A stretch of DNA of 64,000 nt from CAIUGU01 sp965279735 (GCA_965279735.1 OZ257260.1:1798001-1862000); one strand, 5' to 3'; positions 24,426-33,783 are shown, counted from the stretch's first letter. Translations and numbers: made by a program. Notes: generated by a model from the sequence alone, not told the origin.

Positions 24426-26852
24426 CTAATTCGCCTTCGCAGGCTGGCCCGCATCCGCAGACAGCTGTCCACTCCGCGCGGACAGCTTCATCTGGAACGG
24501 CGTGGACTTGACGATCTCAAGCACCACGGCCGAGAACTGGTAATGCTGCGCCTCGCTCGCCTTCACGATGCCGCGCACCGTCGGCATGTCGTAGTACTCC
24601 AGGCCGCGGCCGAGGGCATACGTCAGCAGCTTCTCGGTGAAGGCCCCGACAAAGTGACCCGGATCGGAGGCGATCGCCGCCCGCAGCTCCGTCACCCCGT
24701 TGATCGGCAGGCCGCTCGCGAGATTCCCGGCCGCGTTGATCAGGTCGCCGGATTCGTCCTTGATCCGCTTCGTGCCAATGCCGTCAAACACTTCCATCGA
24801 GAACCCGATCGGGTCCATGACGTTGTGGCAGGACGCGCAGCCCGGGTCCGCCCGGTGCTGCTCAAGGCGGGCCCGCAGCGACTGGCGGTCCAGTGAGTCC
24901 GGGGCATTCTCGGTCAAGGCCGGCACGTTGTCCGGGGGGCTGGGAGGTGGGTTCGCCAGCAAGGTCTCGAGCACCCACTGGCCGCGCTTCACCGGCGAGG
25001 TCCGGTTGGCCATCGAGGTCACGGTCAGGATGCTGCCCTGGCCGAGCAGACCCCGGCGGGCCTCGTCAGTGAGTGCCACCCGGCGGAAGTCGCTGCCATA
25101 GACGTTCGGGATGCCGTAGTGCCGCGCCAGACGCTCGTTCAGGAACGTGTAGTCCGCCGTCAGCAGGTCCACCACGCTGCGGTCATCGCGCATGATGCTG
25201 TCGAAGAACATCAGGGTTTCGGTCCGGAACGCATCCCGCAGCGTCTCATCGAAGTTCGGGAAGGCGTACGAGTCCGGCTGGACCGCATCGAGGTTGCGCA
25301 GATGCAGCCACTGGGCTGCGAAGTTGGTCGCCACCGCTTCCGAGCGGGGATCGGCCAGCATCCGCTTCACCTGCTGGGCCAGCACCTTCTCGTCCCGCAG
25401 CTTGCCCTTGGCGGCGACGTCCAGCAGCTCGGCATCCGGGAGCGAGCTCCACAGGAAGAACGACAGCCGGGAGGCCAGTTCCAGGTCGCTGATGCGATAG
25501 GGGGTCTCGGGGGCAATGCCCTTGGGATCCCGCTCCATGCGGAACAGGAAGTCCGGGCTGGACAGGATGCGGCGCAAGCCCATCTGGATGCCGCCGTCAA
25601 AGGTGCCCTTGGTCTGCCGGCCCTGGGTGTAGAACGACCGCAGCACCGTCATGTCCGCGTCCGTCACCGGACGGCGATAGGCCTGCCGTGCCAGCTTGCC
25701 CAGGATCTGGTCCGCGCACCGGCTCTCCTCCCGCGGGCTCATCGGGTGGCAGCTGAAGATCGCCTGGCGGCTTGGAGTCTCCACCGAAGGTGCCTTGGCT
25801 TCAAAAGGCCCCCTGATCAACACGCCCTCTACCGAAGGAATGCCGCCGAGATACACCGGATCGAAATTGATATTCTCGAAAGGCAGCAGCTGATCGACTT
25901 CCAGCGCGCCCGTCTTCTGCAGGAACGTCGCCACGATCTTGTGGCTGCCCGCCGTCAACGGCACGCGCACCTTGGCTCGTTCCTCGATCGTTGACCGGAT
26001 CGCGCCCGGATCCTCAAGGGAAATGGTGAAGTCTGAAGTTCCACCGAGTGACATCAGTCGCACCTGTTTGCCATCGATCGAGAGTTCGAACTGATGGGCA
26101 AACTCAAGACCGCGAATGGCATTGACCGTGTTCTGCAGGAAAATGGGATTGAACTCGTAAATGCCGTCCAGCGGGAAATAATGGTCGAGCATGAAGCCGC
26201 CGCGTGTACCGAGCGGCAGGCCTTCGATGTGCTCACTCTGCGCATAACGCTGGCTGACGCGGAAGAACGTGTCCTCCTTCGGAATGGCAGGATCGCCGAC
26301 AGCAACCGCGCTGATGCGATCGGCCGCAGACAGGTAACCCTCAAGCAATGCAGGGGACAGGCTGAGCACGTCGGCGATGTTGTCAAAGCCGTAGCTCGAA
26401 CTGTCGGGTGCCATCAAGGTGGCGACGTCGATATCGAGGGCCACCAGATCGCGGATCGCATTCTTGTATTCAGTGCGGTTAAGACGATACGGCGCGGGAC
26501 GACCGGGATTCGGATGCGCCATCGCGTTCTTGTCGAGTTCGGTCTCGAGCCAGGCTGCAAAGCCCTGGTACGTCGCCGGATCAGGACGCGGCTTGCCCAC
26601 GGGAGGCATCGCCGAACCGCGCACCTTCGTCACCACTCGTTCAAGAATCTTTGCGTGCTGCGAGATCTTGGTGAAGTCGACATCATCGAGGGACAGGCCA
26701 CCTCGATTCTCGATCGGGTCATGGCAATCGACGCAGTACTGATCGACCAGGGCCTTGTAGTTGGCGGGAGAATCGGCTTGCTGCGCATGGGCAATCCCCA
26801 CACTCAAAGGCAGCGTCACGAACAGCGAGGCAATTTGCGCCGCTTTCAGCAT
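24426..26852 (-). CDS. DUF1592-type exported di-haem protein
   Basis: 808 residues with a signal peptide at 1-23. Haem motif CVDCH at 40-44 is followed by GGLSLDDVDF. The middle shows the DUF1587/1595/1592 series (RLNRTEYKNAIRDLVALD, LASRLSFFLWSSLPDAELL). The C-terminal DUF1588/DUF1585 part has RGQWVLETLLANPPPSPP, a second haem motif CASCHNVMDP at 672-676, and FTEKLLTYALGRGLEYYD. This architecture is best known from Planctomycetes and some Proteobacteria, normally paired with a DUF1552 protein; none is adjacent here. A promoter is proposed at 26907. It is periplasmic, with a presumed oxidative role on an unknown substrate. Confidence 0.85.
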   Translation of the reverse strand: MLKAAQIASLFVTLPLSVGIAHAQQADSPANYKALVDQYCVDCHDPIENRGGLSLDDVDFTKISQHAKILERVVTKVRGSAMPPVGKPRPDPATYQGFAAWLETELDKNAMAHPNPGRPAPYRLNRTEYKNAIRDLVALDIDVATLMAPDSSSYGFDNIADVLSLSPALLEGYLSAADRISAVAVGDPAIPKEDTFFRVSQRYAQSEHIEGLPLGTRGGFMLDHYFPLDGIYEFNPIFLQNTVNAIRGLEFAHQFELSIDGKQVRLMSLGGTSDFTISLEDPGAIRSTIEERAKVRVPLTAGSHKIVATFLQKTGALEVDQLLPFENINFDPVYLGGIPSVEGVLIRGPFEAKAPSVETPSRQAIFSCHPMSPREESRCADQILGKLARQAYRRPVTDADMTVLRSFYTQGRQTKGTFDGGIQMGLRRILSSPDFLFRMERDPKGIAPETPYRISDLELASRLSFFLWSSLPDAELLDVAAKGKLRDEKVLAQQVKRMLADPRSEAVATNFAAQWLHLRNLDAVQPDSYAFPNFDETLRDAFRTETLMFFDSIMRDDRSVVDLLTADYTFLNERLARHYGIPNVYGSDFRRVALTDEARRGLLGQGSILTVTSMANRTSPVKRGQWVLETLLANPPPSPPDNVPALTENAPDSLDRQSLRARLEQHRADPGCASCHNVMDPIGFSMEVFDGIGTKRIKDESGDLINAAGNLASGLPINGVTELRAAIASDPGHFVGAFTEKLLTYALGRGLEYYDMPTVRGIVKASEAQHYQFSAVVLEIVKSTPFQMKLSARSGQLSADAGQPAKAN

Positions 26853-26906
26853 GATTTCCCCCAGAAATACTAATGGATGTCCAACAAGGACCAGCTCTGC
26901 CCAAGG

Positions 26907-26935
26907 GAGATAACTCCATCCCGCCCGGGAGTCAA
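26907..26935 (-). promoter_or_regulatory. Candidate sigma-70 promoter of the DUF1592 gene
   Basis: On the minus strand TTGACT and TATCTC are separated by 17 nt, ending 55 nt before the DUF1592 ATG. The ATG itself has a GGGGGAAATC ribosome site. The -35 matches consensus at five of six positions; the -10 is weaker. Confidence 0.4.
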
Positions 26936-26952
26936 GTCAGCTTGGAATTCTT

Positions 26953-28119
26953 CTACAGCCGCGCGAAAGCCTGCGCCAGATCGGCAATCAAATCCCCGGA
27001 ATCCTCGATCCCGATCGAGAGGCGCACCGTGCGATCCGTGATCCCCGCCCACCGCTTTTCCTCGGCGTTCAGGCCTGCCGGAGCCAGGTGCTGGGGCGGC
27101 AGAACGAGGGACTCCGTCGATCCCAGGCTTGAAGCAACGCCAAACAGGGTGAGCGCCTCGACAAATGTCTTCGCCTGCCGGAGATCGCCATTGAGCTCGA
27201 ATGTCACGACCGCACCGAAATCCTGCATCTGCGCCATTGCCAGCGCATGCTCCGGGTGGGAAGGAAGCTGCGGATAGGTGACGCTGGCAACTTTCTCCTG
27301 ATCCGCGAGATACCGGGCCACGGCCAGTGCATTCGCGCACTGCCGCTCATAGCGGAGGAAATACGTCTTGAGGCCGCGCTGGATCAGGAACGCAGCATGT
27401 GGATCGAGTGTTGCGCCCAGCGTTGAGAAGTCAGGCCGCATGGCATCGATGAGTTCACGTCTCGCGATGATCGCCCCTCCCATCACGTCACCGTGACCGC
27501 TCGCATACTTGGTCAGGCTGTGCACGAACACATCGATGTCGAACTGGCCGTGGTTGTGAAAGCCGGCAAAGGTATTGTCGATCACGGTGAGCGCGCCATG
27601 GGCCTTCGCAAGCGCGGTTAACTTCGGGATATCCGCCACTTTCAACACGGGATTGGTCGGTGACTCGAATACGATGAGCCGTGTCGGCGTTTCCCTGAGC
27701 ACTCTCTCGAGTCCGGCGAGATCCTCGATCGACAGCATGGTGTGGCGAACGCCGTAGCGCGCCAGGATCTTTCGCACCAGCACCCGCGTGGGCTGATAGG
27801 TTTCCGCAAACAGCACTACATGATGGCCCTGCTTGCAGAGCGACAGCAGCGCAAGACTCACCGCGGCCATTCCGGAAGCCACCACAAGGCATGCCTCCCT
27901 GCCCTGCAACTCGGCTAGTGTCAGCTCGAGCTGACGGAGCGTCGGATTCGAAACCCTGGAATACGCAAAACCCGGCCGTTCGCCGCGAAAGCTGCGGGAC
28001 GCTTCATCGATATCATCGAACTCGAATTTCACCGACTGGTAGATCGGCGCCACCAGCGGCCGGTTATCCTCCGGCAGCTTCACCTCTGGAGGGTGAACAA
28101 CAAGCGTTGTTTTCTTCAT
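26953..28119 (-). CDS. Cys/Met-metabolism PLP enzyme (cystathionine gamma-synthase or methionine gamma-lyase type)
   Basis: 388 residues. The Cys/Met PLP family is clear: YSRVSNPTLRQLE, ASGMAAVSLALLSL, the PLP lysine in HSLTKYASGHGDVMGG near residue 208, and the C-terminal SLGSTESLVLPP. Members carry out transsulfuration, sulfhydrylation or methionine gamma-elimination, and sequence by eye does not separate these. The ATG overlaps the stop of the upstream methionine-aminotransferase-like gene (ATGA), so the pair is translated together. Methionine breakdown or sulfur recycling is the most economical joint role. Confidence 0.75.
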   Translation of the reverse strand: MKKTTLVVHPPEVKLPEDNRPLVAPIYQSVKFEFDDIDEASRSFRGERPGFAYSRVSNPTLRQLELTLAELQGREACLVVASGMAAVSLALLSLCKQGHHVVLFAETYQPTRVLVRKILARYGVRHTMLSIEDLAGLERVLRETPTRLIVFESPTNPVLKVADIPKLTALAKAHGALTVIDNTFAGFHNHGQFDIDVFVHSLTKYASGHGDVMGGAIIARRELIDAMRPDFSTLGATLDPHAAFLIQRGLKTYFLRYERQCANALAVARYLADQEKVASVTYPQLPSHPEHALAMAQMQDFGAVVTFELNGDLRQAKTFVEALTLFGVASSLGSTESLVLPPQHLAPAGLNAEEKRWAGITDRTVRLSIGIEDSGDLIADLAQAFARL

Positions 28120-29264
28120 AGCGATTGCAATCGCTCCGCTGCCTTTACCAGCGTGGCATCAGTCTTCGCAAAACAGAAACGCAGCACCTTGAGTGCGGGT
28201 GGGACGGCGTAGAACGGAGAAACAGGGATGGACGCGACTCCGGCTTTCACGAGCAGCTCGTCGGCAAACTCCATATCGCTGACGCCCGAGATCGACGAAT
28301 AGTCGAGGAGCTGGAAATACGTGCCGGGAGATGGCGTCCATTTGAAACGGGATCCCTTTAGAAGCTCGAGGAAGCGATCGCGTTTCTGTTCGTAGAATGC
28401 CGCGAGACCCGGACCATGTTCAGGTGCTTCCTTCATGAATCCGGCAATCGCATGTTGCAGCGGTGTAGCGATGGTGAAGGTATTGAACTGATGCACCCTG
28501 CGCAGTTCCCGCGTCAACTCGGGTGGCGCAACCGCATATCCCACTCGCCATCCTGTGGCATGCATCGTCTTGCCGAATGAAAAGAACCCGATGGTCCGGT
28601 CGGCGAGACGCGGATGTGCGCAGAGGCTGATCGGTGCCCGCCCATCGAACACCATGTATTCGTAGACTTCGTCGGACAGGATGAGGATGTCCGTTCCCGC
28701 AACGATGTCGGCCAGCTCATCGAGGTCGGCGGCACTGCAGACCGCTCCGGTGGGATTGTGCGGACTGTTGAGGATGATCGCCCGGGTGCGCGGACTGATG
28801 GCTTCCCGCACTTTCTGCCAGTCGATCCGGAAATCGGGGAGCGCGAGCGGAATGTGGATTGTTTTTCCACCCGCCAGCAACACCGCCGGTCCATAGGAAT
28901 CGTAGGACGGGTCGAAGACGATGACTTCGTCACCCGCGTGCACTAGCCCGAGGACTGCCGAGAAAATCCCTTCCGTGGCACCCAGCGTGATGGTGATTTC
29001 GCCAGCAGCGTCTACGGCCTTGCCGTAGGTTCGCGCGAACTGGACAGCGATCTGTTCCTTGAGCTCGGGAACACCTGCCATGGGTGCGTACTGGTTTTTG
29101 CCACTCGCCACCTGGCCGGCTACCAGCGCCTTCAGCCGGTCGGGCGGATCGTAGTCGGGAAACCCCTGCGCCAGATTGATCGCACCGAGCTCGGCGGCCC
29201 GTTGCGACATGACCGTGAAGATCGTCGTGCCGACGTGCGGCAATTTGGACTGGATGCGGAGCAT
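28116..29264 (-). CDS. Class I aminotransferase, methionine aminotransferase (YbdL)-like
   Basis: 382 residues. The N-terminus (KLPHVGTTIFTVMSQRA, INLAQGFPDYDPP) and the active-site lysine region FSFGKTMHATGWRVGY are those of the YbdL methionine aminotransferase group within fold-type I PLP enzymes. The family converts methionine to 4-methylthio-2-oxobutanoate, as in methionine salvage, and can use aromatic donors. It is co-transcribed with the Cys/Met enzyme (4 nt overlap) and lies 45 bp downstream of the spermidine/putrescine permease gene in the same direction. Polyamine synthesis makes methylthioadenosine, so proximity to methionine salvage could be meaningful. Confidence 0.8.
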   Translation of the reverse strand: MLRIQSKLPHVGTTIFTVMSQRAAELGAINLAQGFPDYDPPDRLKALVAGQVASGKNQYAPMAGVPELKEQIAVQFARTYGKAVDAAGEITITLGATEGIFSAVLGLVHAGDEVIVFDPSYDSYGPAVLLAGGKTIHIPLALPDFRIDWQKVREAISPRTRAIILNSPHNPTGAVCSAADLDELADIVAGTDILILSDEVYEYMVFDGRAPISLCAHPRLADRTIGFFSFGKTMHATGWRVGYAVAPPELTRELRRVHQFNTFTIATPLQHAIAGFMKEAPEHGPGLAAFYEQKRDRFLELLKGSRFKWTPSPGTYFQLLDYSSISGVSDMEFADELLVKAGVASIPVSPFYAVPPALKVLRFCFAKTDATLVKAAERLQSL

Positions 29265-29309
29265 CCCTGCATTCTAACCAAAGCCAGTGACCCGATGTCT
29301 GGCCGGGAG

Positions 29310-30152
29310 CTACTGGTTCCCGGCAATCGCCATCTGCATGTCGCGCTGCCGCGCTTTCTCCTGCCGCGACATCATGATACCGGCAATGACCACGCCGATC
29401 GTGACCAGCAACACCATGATGGATGCCAGCGCGTTGATGTCCGGGCTGACGCCGAGGCGGACCTTCGAGAAAATGACCATCGGCAACGTGCTGGAACCGG
29501 GCCCAGCGACGAAGCTTGCGATCACGAGGTCGTCGAGTGAGATGGTGAACGCGAGGAGCCACCCGGAAATCAGCGCCGGCGCGATGATGGGCAGCGTGAT
29601 CAGAAAGAACACCTTTGCCGGCCGCGCTCCGAGATCCATCGCCGCTTCTTCCAGCGAGTCGTCCATCGTCGCGAGTCGTGACTGCACGATCACGGTGACG
29701 TAGGCCATCGTGAAGGTCATGTGCGCAATCGTGATGGTCGTGACCCCACGCCCCGCGGGCCAGCCGAACAACTGCTCCATGGCAACGAACAGCAGCAGCA
29801 ATGAAAGACCCGTAATGACTTCAGGCATCACGAGCGGTGCGGTCGTCATGCTGGACAGCAGCGTTCTACCGCGGAACTTGCCAAAGCGCGCCAGCGCGAG
29901 GCCGGCCAGCGTGCCGAGAATGACGGCGCCCGTTGCATTGATGGCAGCGATCTTGAGCGACAGCCACGCAGCACCTAGGATCTGCTCGTTCTCGAACAGG
30001 CGTCCGTACCATTCCGTCGAGAATCCCGCCCACACCGTCACGAGGCGCGACTTGTTGAACGAATAGACGATCAGCGACAGGATCGGGATGTAGAGGAAGG
30101 CGAAGCCGAACACCAGCACCGAGATACGGAAAAACGGCACGTTGCGGTTCAT
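29310..30152 (-). CDS. potI: Putrescine/spermidine ABC transporter permease (PotI/PotC)
   Basis: 280 residues with six hydrophobic segments and the permease EAA loop (SLEEAAMDLGARPAKVFFLITLPIIAP), the site that contacts the ATPase. The length matches E. coli PotI (281). The N-terminus FGFAFLYIPILSLIVYSFN is typical. The start overlaps the PotH stop by 4 nt. It is the last gene of a potF-potG-potH-potI order on the minus strand and forms the inner-membrane channel with PotH. Confidence 0.87.
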   Translation of the reverse strand: MNRNVPFFRISVLVFGFAFLYIPILSLIVYSFNKSRLVTVWAGFSTEWYGRLFENEQILGAAWLSLKIAAINATGAVILGTLAGLALARFGKFRGRTLLSSMTTAPLVMPEVITGLSLLLLFVAMEQLFGWPAGRGVTTITIAHMTFTMAYVTVIVQSRLATMDDSLEEAAMDLGARPAKVFFLITLPIIAPALISGWLLAFTISLDDLVIASFVAGPGSSTLPMVIFSKVRLGVSPDINALASIMVLLVTIGVVIAGIMMSRQEKARQRDMQMAIAGNQ

Positions 30153-31159
30153 CGGTGGGTCCCTCCTCCCGACTCACGCGCCTGGATGCGCTGGAAGTAC
30201 ACGATGGGCACGACCAGGAAGATCAGCAGCGCGATGGCCACCGAGCTGGCAACCGGCCAGTCACGATTGTTGAAGAACTCGGTCCACAGCACCTTGCCGA
30301 TCATCAGCGACTCAGGGCCGCCGAGCAGCGTCGGAATGACGAACTCGCCGACCGCCGGAATGAATACGAGCATGGAACCCGCGATGATTCCCGACATGGA
30401 AAGCGGCAACGTGATCTTGATGAAGGCCTTGATGGGGCCGCACCCCAGGTCCTGCGCTGCTTCAAGGAGCGTCAGATCCATTTTCTCGAGATTCGAGTAG
30501 AGCGGCAGGATCATGAACGGCAGGTACGAATAGACGATGCCGACATAGATCGCGAAATCGGTCTGCAGCATCACGATCGGCTGATCGATGATGCCGGTCC
30601 ACAGCAGGAAGTTGTTGATGAGCCCGTTGTTCTTGAGGATGCCGATCCACGCGTACACGCGCAGCAGGAACGACGTCCAGAACGGCAGGATCACCATCAT
30701 CAGCAGGATGTTCCGTCTGGTCTTTTCAGCACGCGCAATGGCATAGGCCATCGGATAGCCGATGAGAAGGCAGAAGAACGTCGAGATCGCCGCCACTTTC
30801 AGTGAATTGAGGAACGCCTTCCAGTAGAGGTTGTCCTCGACGAGGAACATGAAGTTGCCGAGATTGAGCGTGAAGCTCACTGTCTTCGCGTCCAGCCAGT
30901 GCACGAGCGGCTGGTAGGGGGGCATCGCGATCTGCGTGTCCGAGAACGCGATCTTGAGCACGATGACAAACGGAATCATGAAAAACAGCGCCAGCCAGAG
31001 ATACGGCACGGCGATGACGAGCGTCCGTCCCGTGACACCCCACTTCAGCAACCGGGAATGTGTCCAGCGATACGGCGGAAAATCCTGCATGACGCGCAGG
31101 ATGAGCTGCACACCCGCGCTCAGGCGGTGACCAGTGGGGCTTTGCGAATGCGTGCTCAC
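30149..31159 (-). CDS. potH: Putrescine/spermidine ABC transporter permease (PotH/PotB)
   Basis: 336 residues from GTG 31159, which overlaps the ATPase stop as GTGA; the frame is open upstream inside that gene. Six membrane segments, FFMIPFVIVLKIAFSDTQIAMPPY near the N-terminus, and EAA loop LLEAAQDLGCGPIKAFIKITLPLS. Slightly longer than E. coli PotH (317) because of an N-terminal extension. It pairs with PotI in the inner membrane. Confidence 0.87.
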   Translation of the reverse strand: MSTHSQSPTGHRLSAGVQLILRVMQDFPPYRWTHSRLLKWGVTGRTLVIAVPYLWLALFFMIPFVIVLKIAFSDTQIAMPPYQPLVHWLDAKTVSFTLNLGNFMFLVEDNLYWKAFLNSLKVAAISTFFCLLIGYPMAYAIARAEKTRRNILLMMVILPFWTSFLLRVYAWIGILKNNGLINNFLLWTGIIDQPIVMLQTDFAIYVGIVYSYLPFMILPLYSNLEKMDLTLLEAAQDLGCGPIKAFIKITLPLSMSGIIAGSMLVFIPAVGEFVIPTLLGGPESLMIGKVLWTEFFNNRDWPVASSVAIALLIFLVVPIVYFQRIQARESGGGTHR

Positions 31160-32298
31160 TCGCCGACCACCACGGGAGCCGAAGCATGCCAGTGCAGGTA
31201 GACCGGCTCTTCCCACGTCACGCGGTCATCGGCATGGCGCCAGGTGTTCGGCTGCGTCACCCGCACCATCTTGCCGGAATCGAGCTTGACGAGGTACACG
31301 GACAGATCGCCCATGTACGCGATTTCCTTCACTGTGCCATGCGCGATGTTGTCGGTGCCCTCGGGCTTTTCGCGCGCGAGAATGATTTTCTCCGGACGCA
31401 CCGCCGCCCAGACGACGGCACCGGGAGGCGCGCTGACGCCGTGATCGACGTACACGTTGGCATCGAGCTCCGGACAATGGATGCGGACATACCCGGGTTC
31501 GTCTTCGATCAGCCGCCCCTCGAACATGTTGACCGAGCCGATGAATTCCGTGACGAAACGGCTGTTCGGAAATTCGTAGATCTCCGAAGGCGTGCCCACC
31601 TGCACGATTTCACCCAGGTTCATGACGCCGATACGCGTCGACAGCGTCATCGCCTCTTCCTGGTCATGTGTCACGACCACGAAGGTGACGCCCAGCTGTT
31701 CCTGCAGGTTCACGAGTTCGAATTGGGTGTGCTCGCGGAGTTTCTTGTCGAGCGCGCCGAGAGGCTCATCCAGCAGCAACAGTTTGGGGCGTTTTATCAA
31801 TGCGCGGGCGAGCGCCACACGTTGCCTTTGTCCACCCGAAAGCTGGTGCGGTTTGCGCTTGCCGAACTGGCCGAGCTTCACCATGTCAAGCATTTCGGCC
31901 ACGCGCTGGACGATCTCGGACTTCGGTATCTTGTCCTGGCGCAAGCCAAATCCGACATTCTGTTCCACCGTCATGTGAGGAAACAGCGCGTAGGACTGGA
32001 ACATCATGTTGACGGGCCGTTCGTACGGCGGGATCGACGTCATGTCGACGCCGTCGATGAAGATCTTGCCGGTCGTGGGCTCCTCAAAGCCCGCGAGCAT
32101 CCTGAGCAGCGTGGTCTTGCCGCAACCGGAACCGCCCAGCAGGCAGAACAGTTCCTTCTTGTAGATCTTCAGGGAAACGTCGTTGACTGCGACGAAGTCA
32201 CCGAACTTCTTGGTGACTCTCTCAATGCGGATATAGGGCTCGGCGCTCGGGTCTTTCCAGGGTTCAAATCGTGCGGTGTTGCGTGCGCCTGAAGCCAT
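31156..32298 (-). CDS. potG: Putrescine/spermidine ABC transporter ATPase (PotG/PotA)
   Basis: 380 residues, close to PotG (377). Walker A LLGGSGCGKTTLL, Q-loop FQSYALFPHMTV, signature LSGGQRQRVALARAL, Walker B LLLLDEPLGALD, switch His in VTHDQEEAM, then a C-terminal TOBE domain. It energises polyamine import through PotH/PotI. It is separated from potF by 126 bp carrying a strong hairpin (32322-32351), which may set the ratio of binding protein to ATPase. Confidence 0.9.
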   Translation of the reverse strand: MASGARNTARFEPWKDPSAEPYIRIERVTKKFGDFVAVNDVSLKIYKKELFCLLGGSGCGKTTLLRMLAGFEEPTTGKIFIDGVDMTSIPPYERPVNMMFQSYALFPHMTVEQNVGFGLRQDKIPKSEIVQRVAEMLDMVKLGQFGKRKPHQLSGGQRQRVALARALIKRPKLLLLDEPLGALDKKLREHTQFELVNLQEQLGVTFVVVTHDQEEAMTLSTRIGVMNLGEIVQVGTPSEIYEFPNSRFVTEFIGSVNMFEGRLIEDEPGYVRIHCPELDANVYVDHGVSAPPGAVVWAAVRPEKIILAREKPEGTDNIAHGTVKEIAYMGDLSVYLVKLDSGKMVRVTQPNTWRHADDRVTWEEPVYLHWHASAPVVVGE

Positions 32299-32321
32299 GG
32301 ATCACCCGGGTTCGGAATCCC

Positions 32322-32351
32322 GTCCAGCCCGGCTCTCTGGCCGGGCTGGAC
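32322..32351. repeat. 12 bp perfect inverted repeat between potF and potG
   Basis: Arms GTCCAGCCCGGC and GCCGGGCTGGAC are exact complements around a 6 nt loop. On the minus-strand mRNA this hairpin lies 74 nt after the potF stop and 23 nt before the potG ATG. No U-run follows, so it is more likely a processing or 3'-stabilising structure, or a weak attenuator, than a full terminator. Confidence 0.6.
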
Positions 32352-32424
32352 GAGGGCAATGCTTGTACGAGCAGCGGCATCCCTGCAGGCTCACGAGGAG
32401 ATTCATCTGAAGTCCGTGCCCTAC

Positions 32425-33564
32425 TTACTGGCCGGTGCTGAAACGTGTCCAAGTGCGCGTGAGCAGCCGTGTGTATTCCTCGCCGGTTGCGAGCTCCGGG
32501 AACAATTTCGCCTTCACTTCCGTGGTGGGGTAGATGCCCGGGTCGTTCTTGACTTCGTCGTTCACCAGCGCGAGCGACGCACCGTTGCCATTGGCGTAGT
32601 TCACCGTGTTGCTGTTGTTGGCGGCCACCTGCGGATCCATCATGTAGTTGATGAACTGGTGTGCGTTGTCCACGTGCTTGGCATCCGCCGGAATGGTCAG
32701 CATGTCGAACCAGATGATCGTGCCTTCCTTCGGGATGGAGAACTTGATGACCGTGCCCTGCCCGGCTTCCGCAGCCCGGTCACGCGATTGCAGCACGTCA
32801 CCGCTCCAGCCCAGCGCGATGCAGACTTCACCATTCGCCAGGTCCTCGATGTACTGCGAGGAATTGATCTTGCGGACATAGGGGCGGATCTCGAGCAGCT
32901 TCTTCTCGACCAGCGCGAGGTCTGCGGCATCCTGGCTGTTCGGGTCCTTGCCGAGGTACGCGAGGATCAGGCTGCGGACTTCCGCAGGCGCATCGAGGAT
33001 CGAGACGCCGCAATCCTTGAATTTGGCGAGGATCTTGGGATCGAATATGAGGTCCCAGCTGTCGACCGGTGCATTCGGCATGATCGCCTTGATCTTGGCC
33101 TCGTTGTAGCCGATGCCGTCCGTGCCCCAGAAATAGTTGACCGCGTATTCATTGCCCGGATCGTGCAGGGCCACGCGCTGCATGATCTCCGGATCCATGT
33201 TGGCGAGGTTCGGAAGCTTCGATTTGTCGAGCTTCTGGAAGACGCCCGCCTGGATCTGCCGTTCCATGAACTGGGCCGAAGGCACGACGACGTCGTAACC
33301 GGTGTTGCCGGCGAGGAGTTTCGTTTCGAGGACTTCGTTGGAATCGAAGACATCGTAGTTGACCTTGATGCCGGTCTTCGCCTCGAAGTTGGCAATCGTG
33401 TCCTCTGCAATGTAGTCAGACCAGTTGTAGACGTTGAGGACCTTCTCCTCAGCACCCGGGGCTTCTGTCGCAGGGGCGTTGGCCGTCTCGTCCTTGCCAC
33501 CGCAACCCGCGAGGGTGAGTAACACCGCTGATCCGATCAGGCCCGCGCGCTGTACGCTCTTCAT
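32425..33564 (-). CDS. potF: Putrescine-binding protein, predicted lipoprotein (PotF/PotD)
   Basis: 379 residues from ATG 33564 (GGAGAG upstream); the open frame continues 64 codons upstream without coding character. Lipobox LAGC (about Cys20) makes it a lipoprotein, unlike the soluble E. coli PotF. The mature N-terminus VLNVYNWSDYIAEDTI is the PotD/PotF signature, followed by GYDVVVPSAQFMERQI and SGDVLQSRDRA. It binds putrescine and/or spermidine in the periplasm and delivers it to PotGHI. A stable hairpin in its leader (33591-33617) and another downstream suggest mRNA-level control. Confidence 0.88.
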   Translation of the reverse strand: MKSVQRAGLIGSAVLLTLAGCGGKDETANAPATEAPGAEEKVLNVYNWSDYIAEDTIANFEAKTGIKVNYDVFDSNEVLETKLLAGNTGYDVVVPSAQFMERQIQAGVFQKLDKSKLPNLANMDPEIMQRVALHDPGNEYAVNYFWGTDGIGYNEAKIKAIMPNAPVDSWDLIFDPKILAKFKDCGVSILDAPAEVRSLILAYLGKDPNSQDAADLALVEKKLLEIRPYVRKINSSQYIEDLANGEVCIALGWSGDVLQSRDRAAEAGQGTVIKFSIPKEGTIIWFDMLTIPADAKHVDNAHQFINYMMDPQVAANNSNTVNYANGNGASLALVNDEVKNDPGIYPTTEVKAKLFPELATGEEYTRLLTRTWTRFSTGQ

Positions 33565-33590
33565 GATGCAGCTCTCCCAGGTTGCAGTAA

Positions 33591-33617
33591 AAGTCCGGCG
33601 CAATTGTTTCCGGACTT
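33591..33617. promoter_or_regulatory. Inverted repeat in the potF leader
   Basis: AAGTCCGG and CCGGACTT form a perfect 8 bp stem with an 11 nt loop, ending 27 nt upstream of the potF ATG. On the transcript the second arm runs into TTTT, so the structure resembles a short attenuator. It lies within the 219 bp gap to queD. A weak promoter-like pair TTGCAA and TATCCA (18 nt apart) occurs further upstream. Confidence 0.4.
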
Positions 33618-33783
33618 GAGGTGACCCAGAGGTTATCGCAGGCTGCGCACGTTGGATAGCATTCGAAGCGTCGCGATTGCAATTGATTGGCAGGAAAGTT
33701 GCGGGAGCGATGCTCGCGATGCGAAATCGCCAGAGGATGGTGCGTGCCTGGAGCATCGCTGCCCTGAAAGCGGGCTGTTTACC

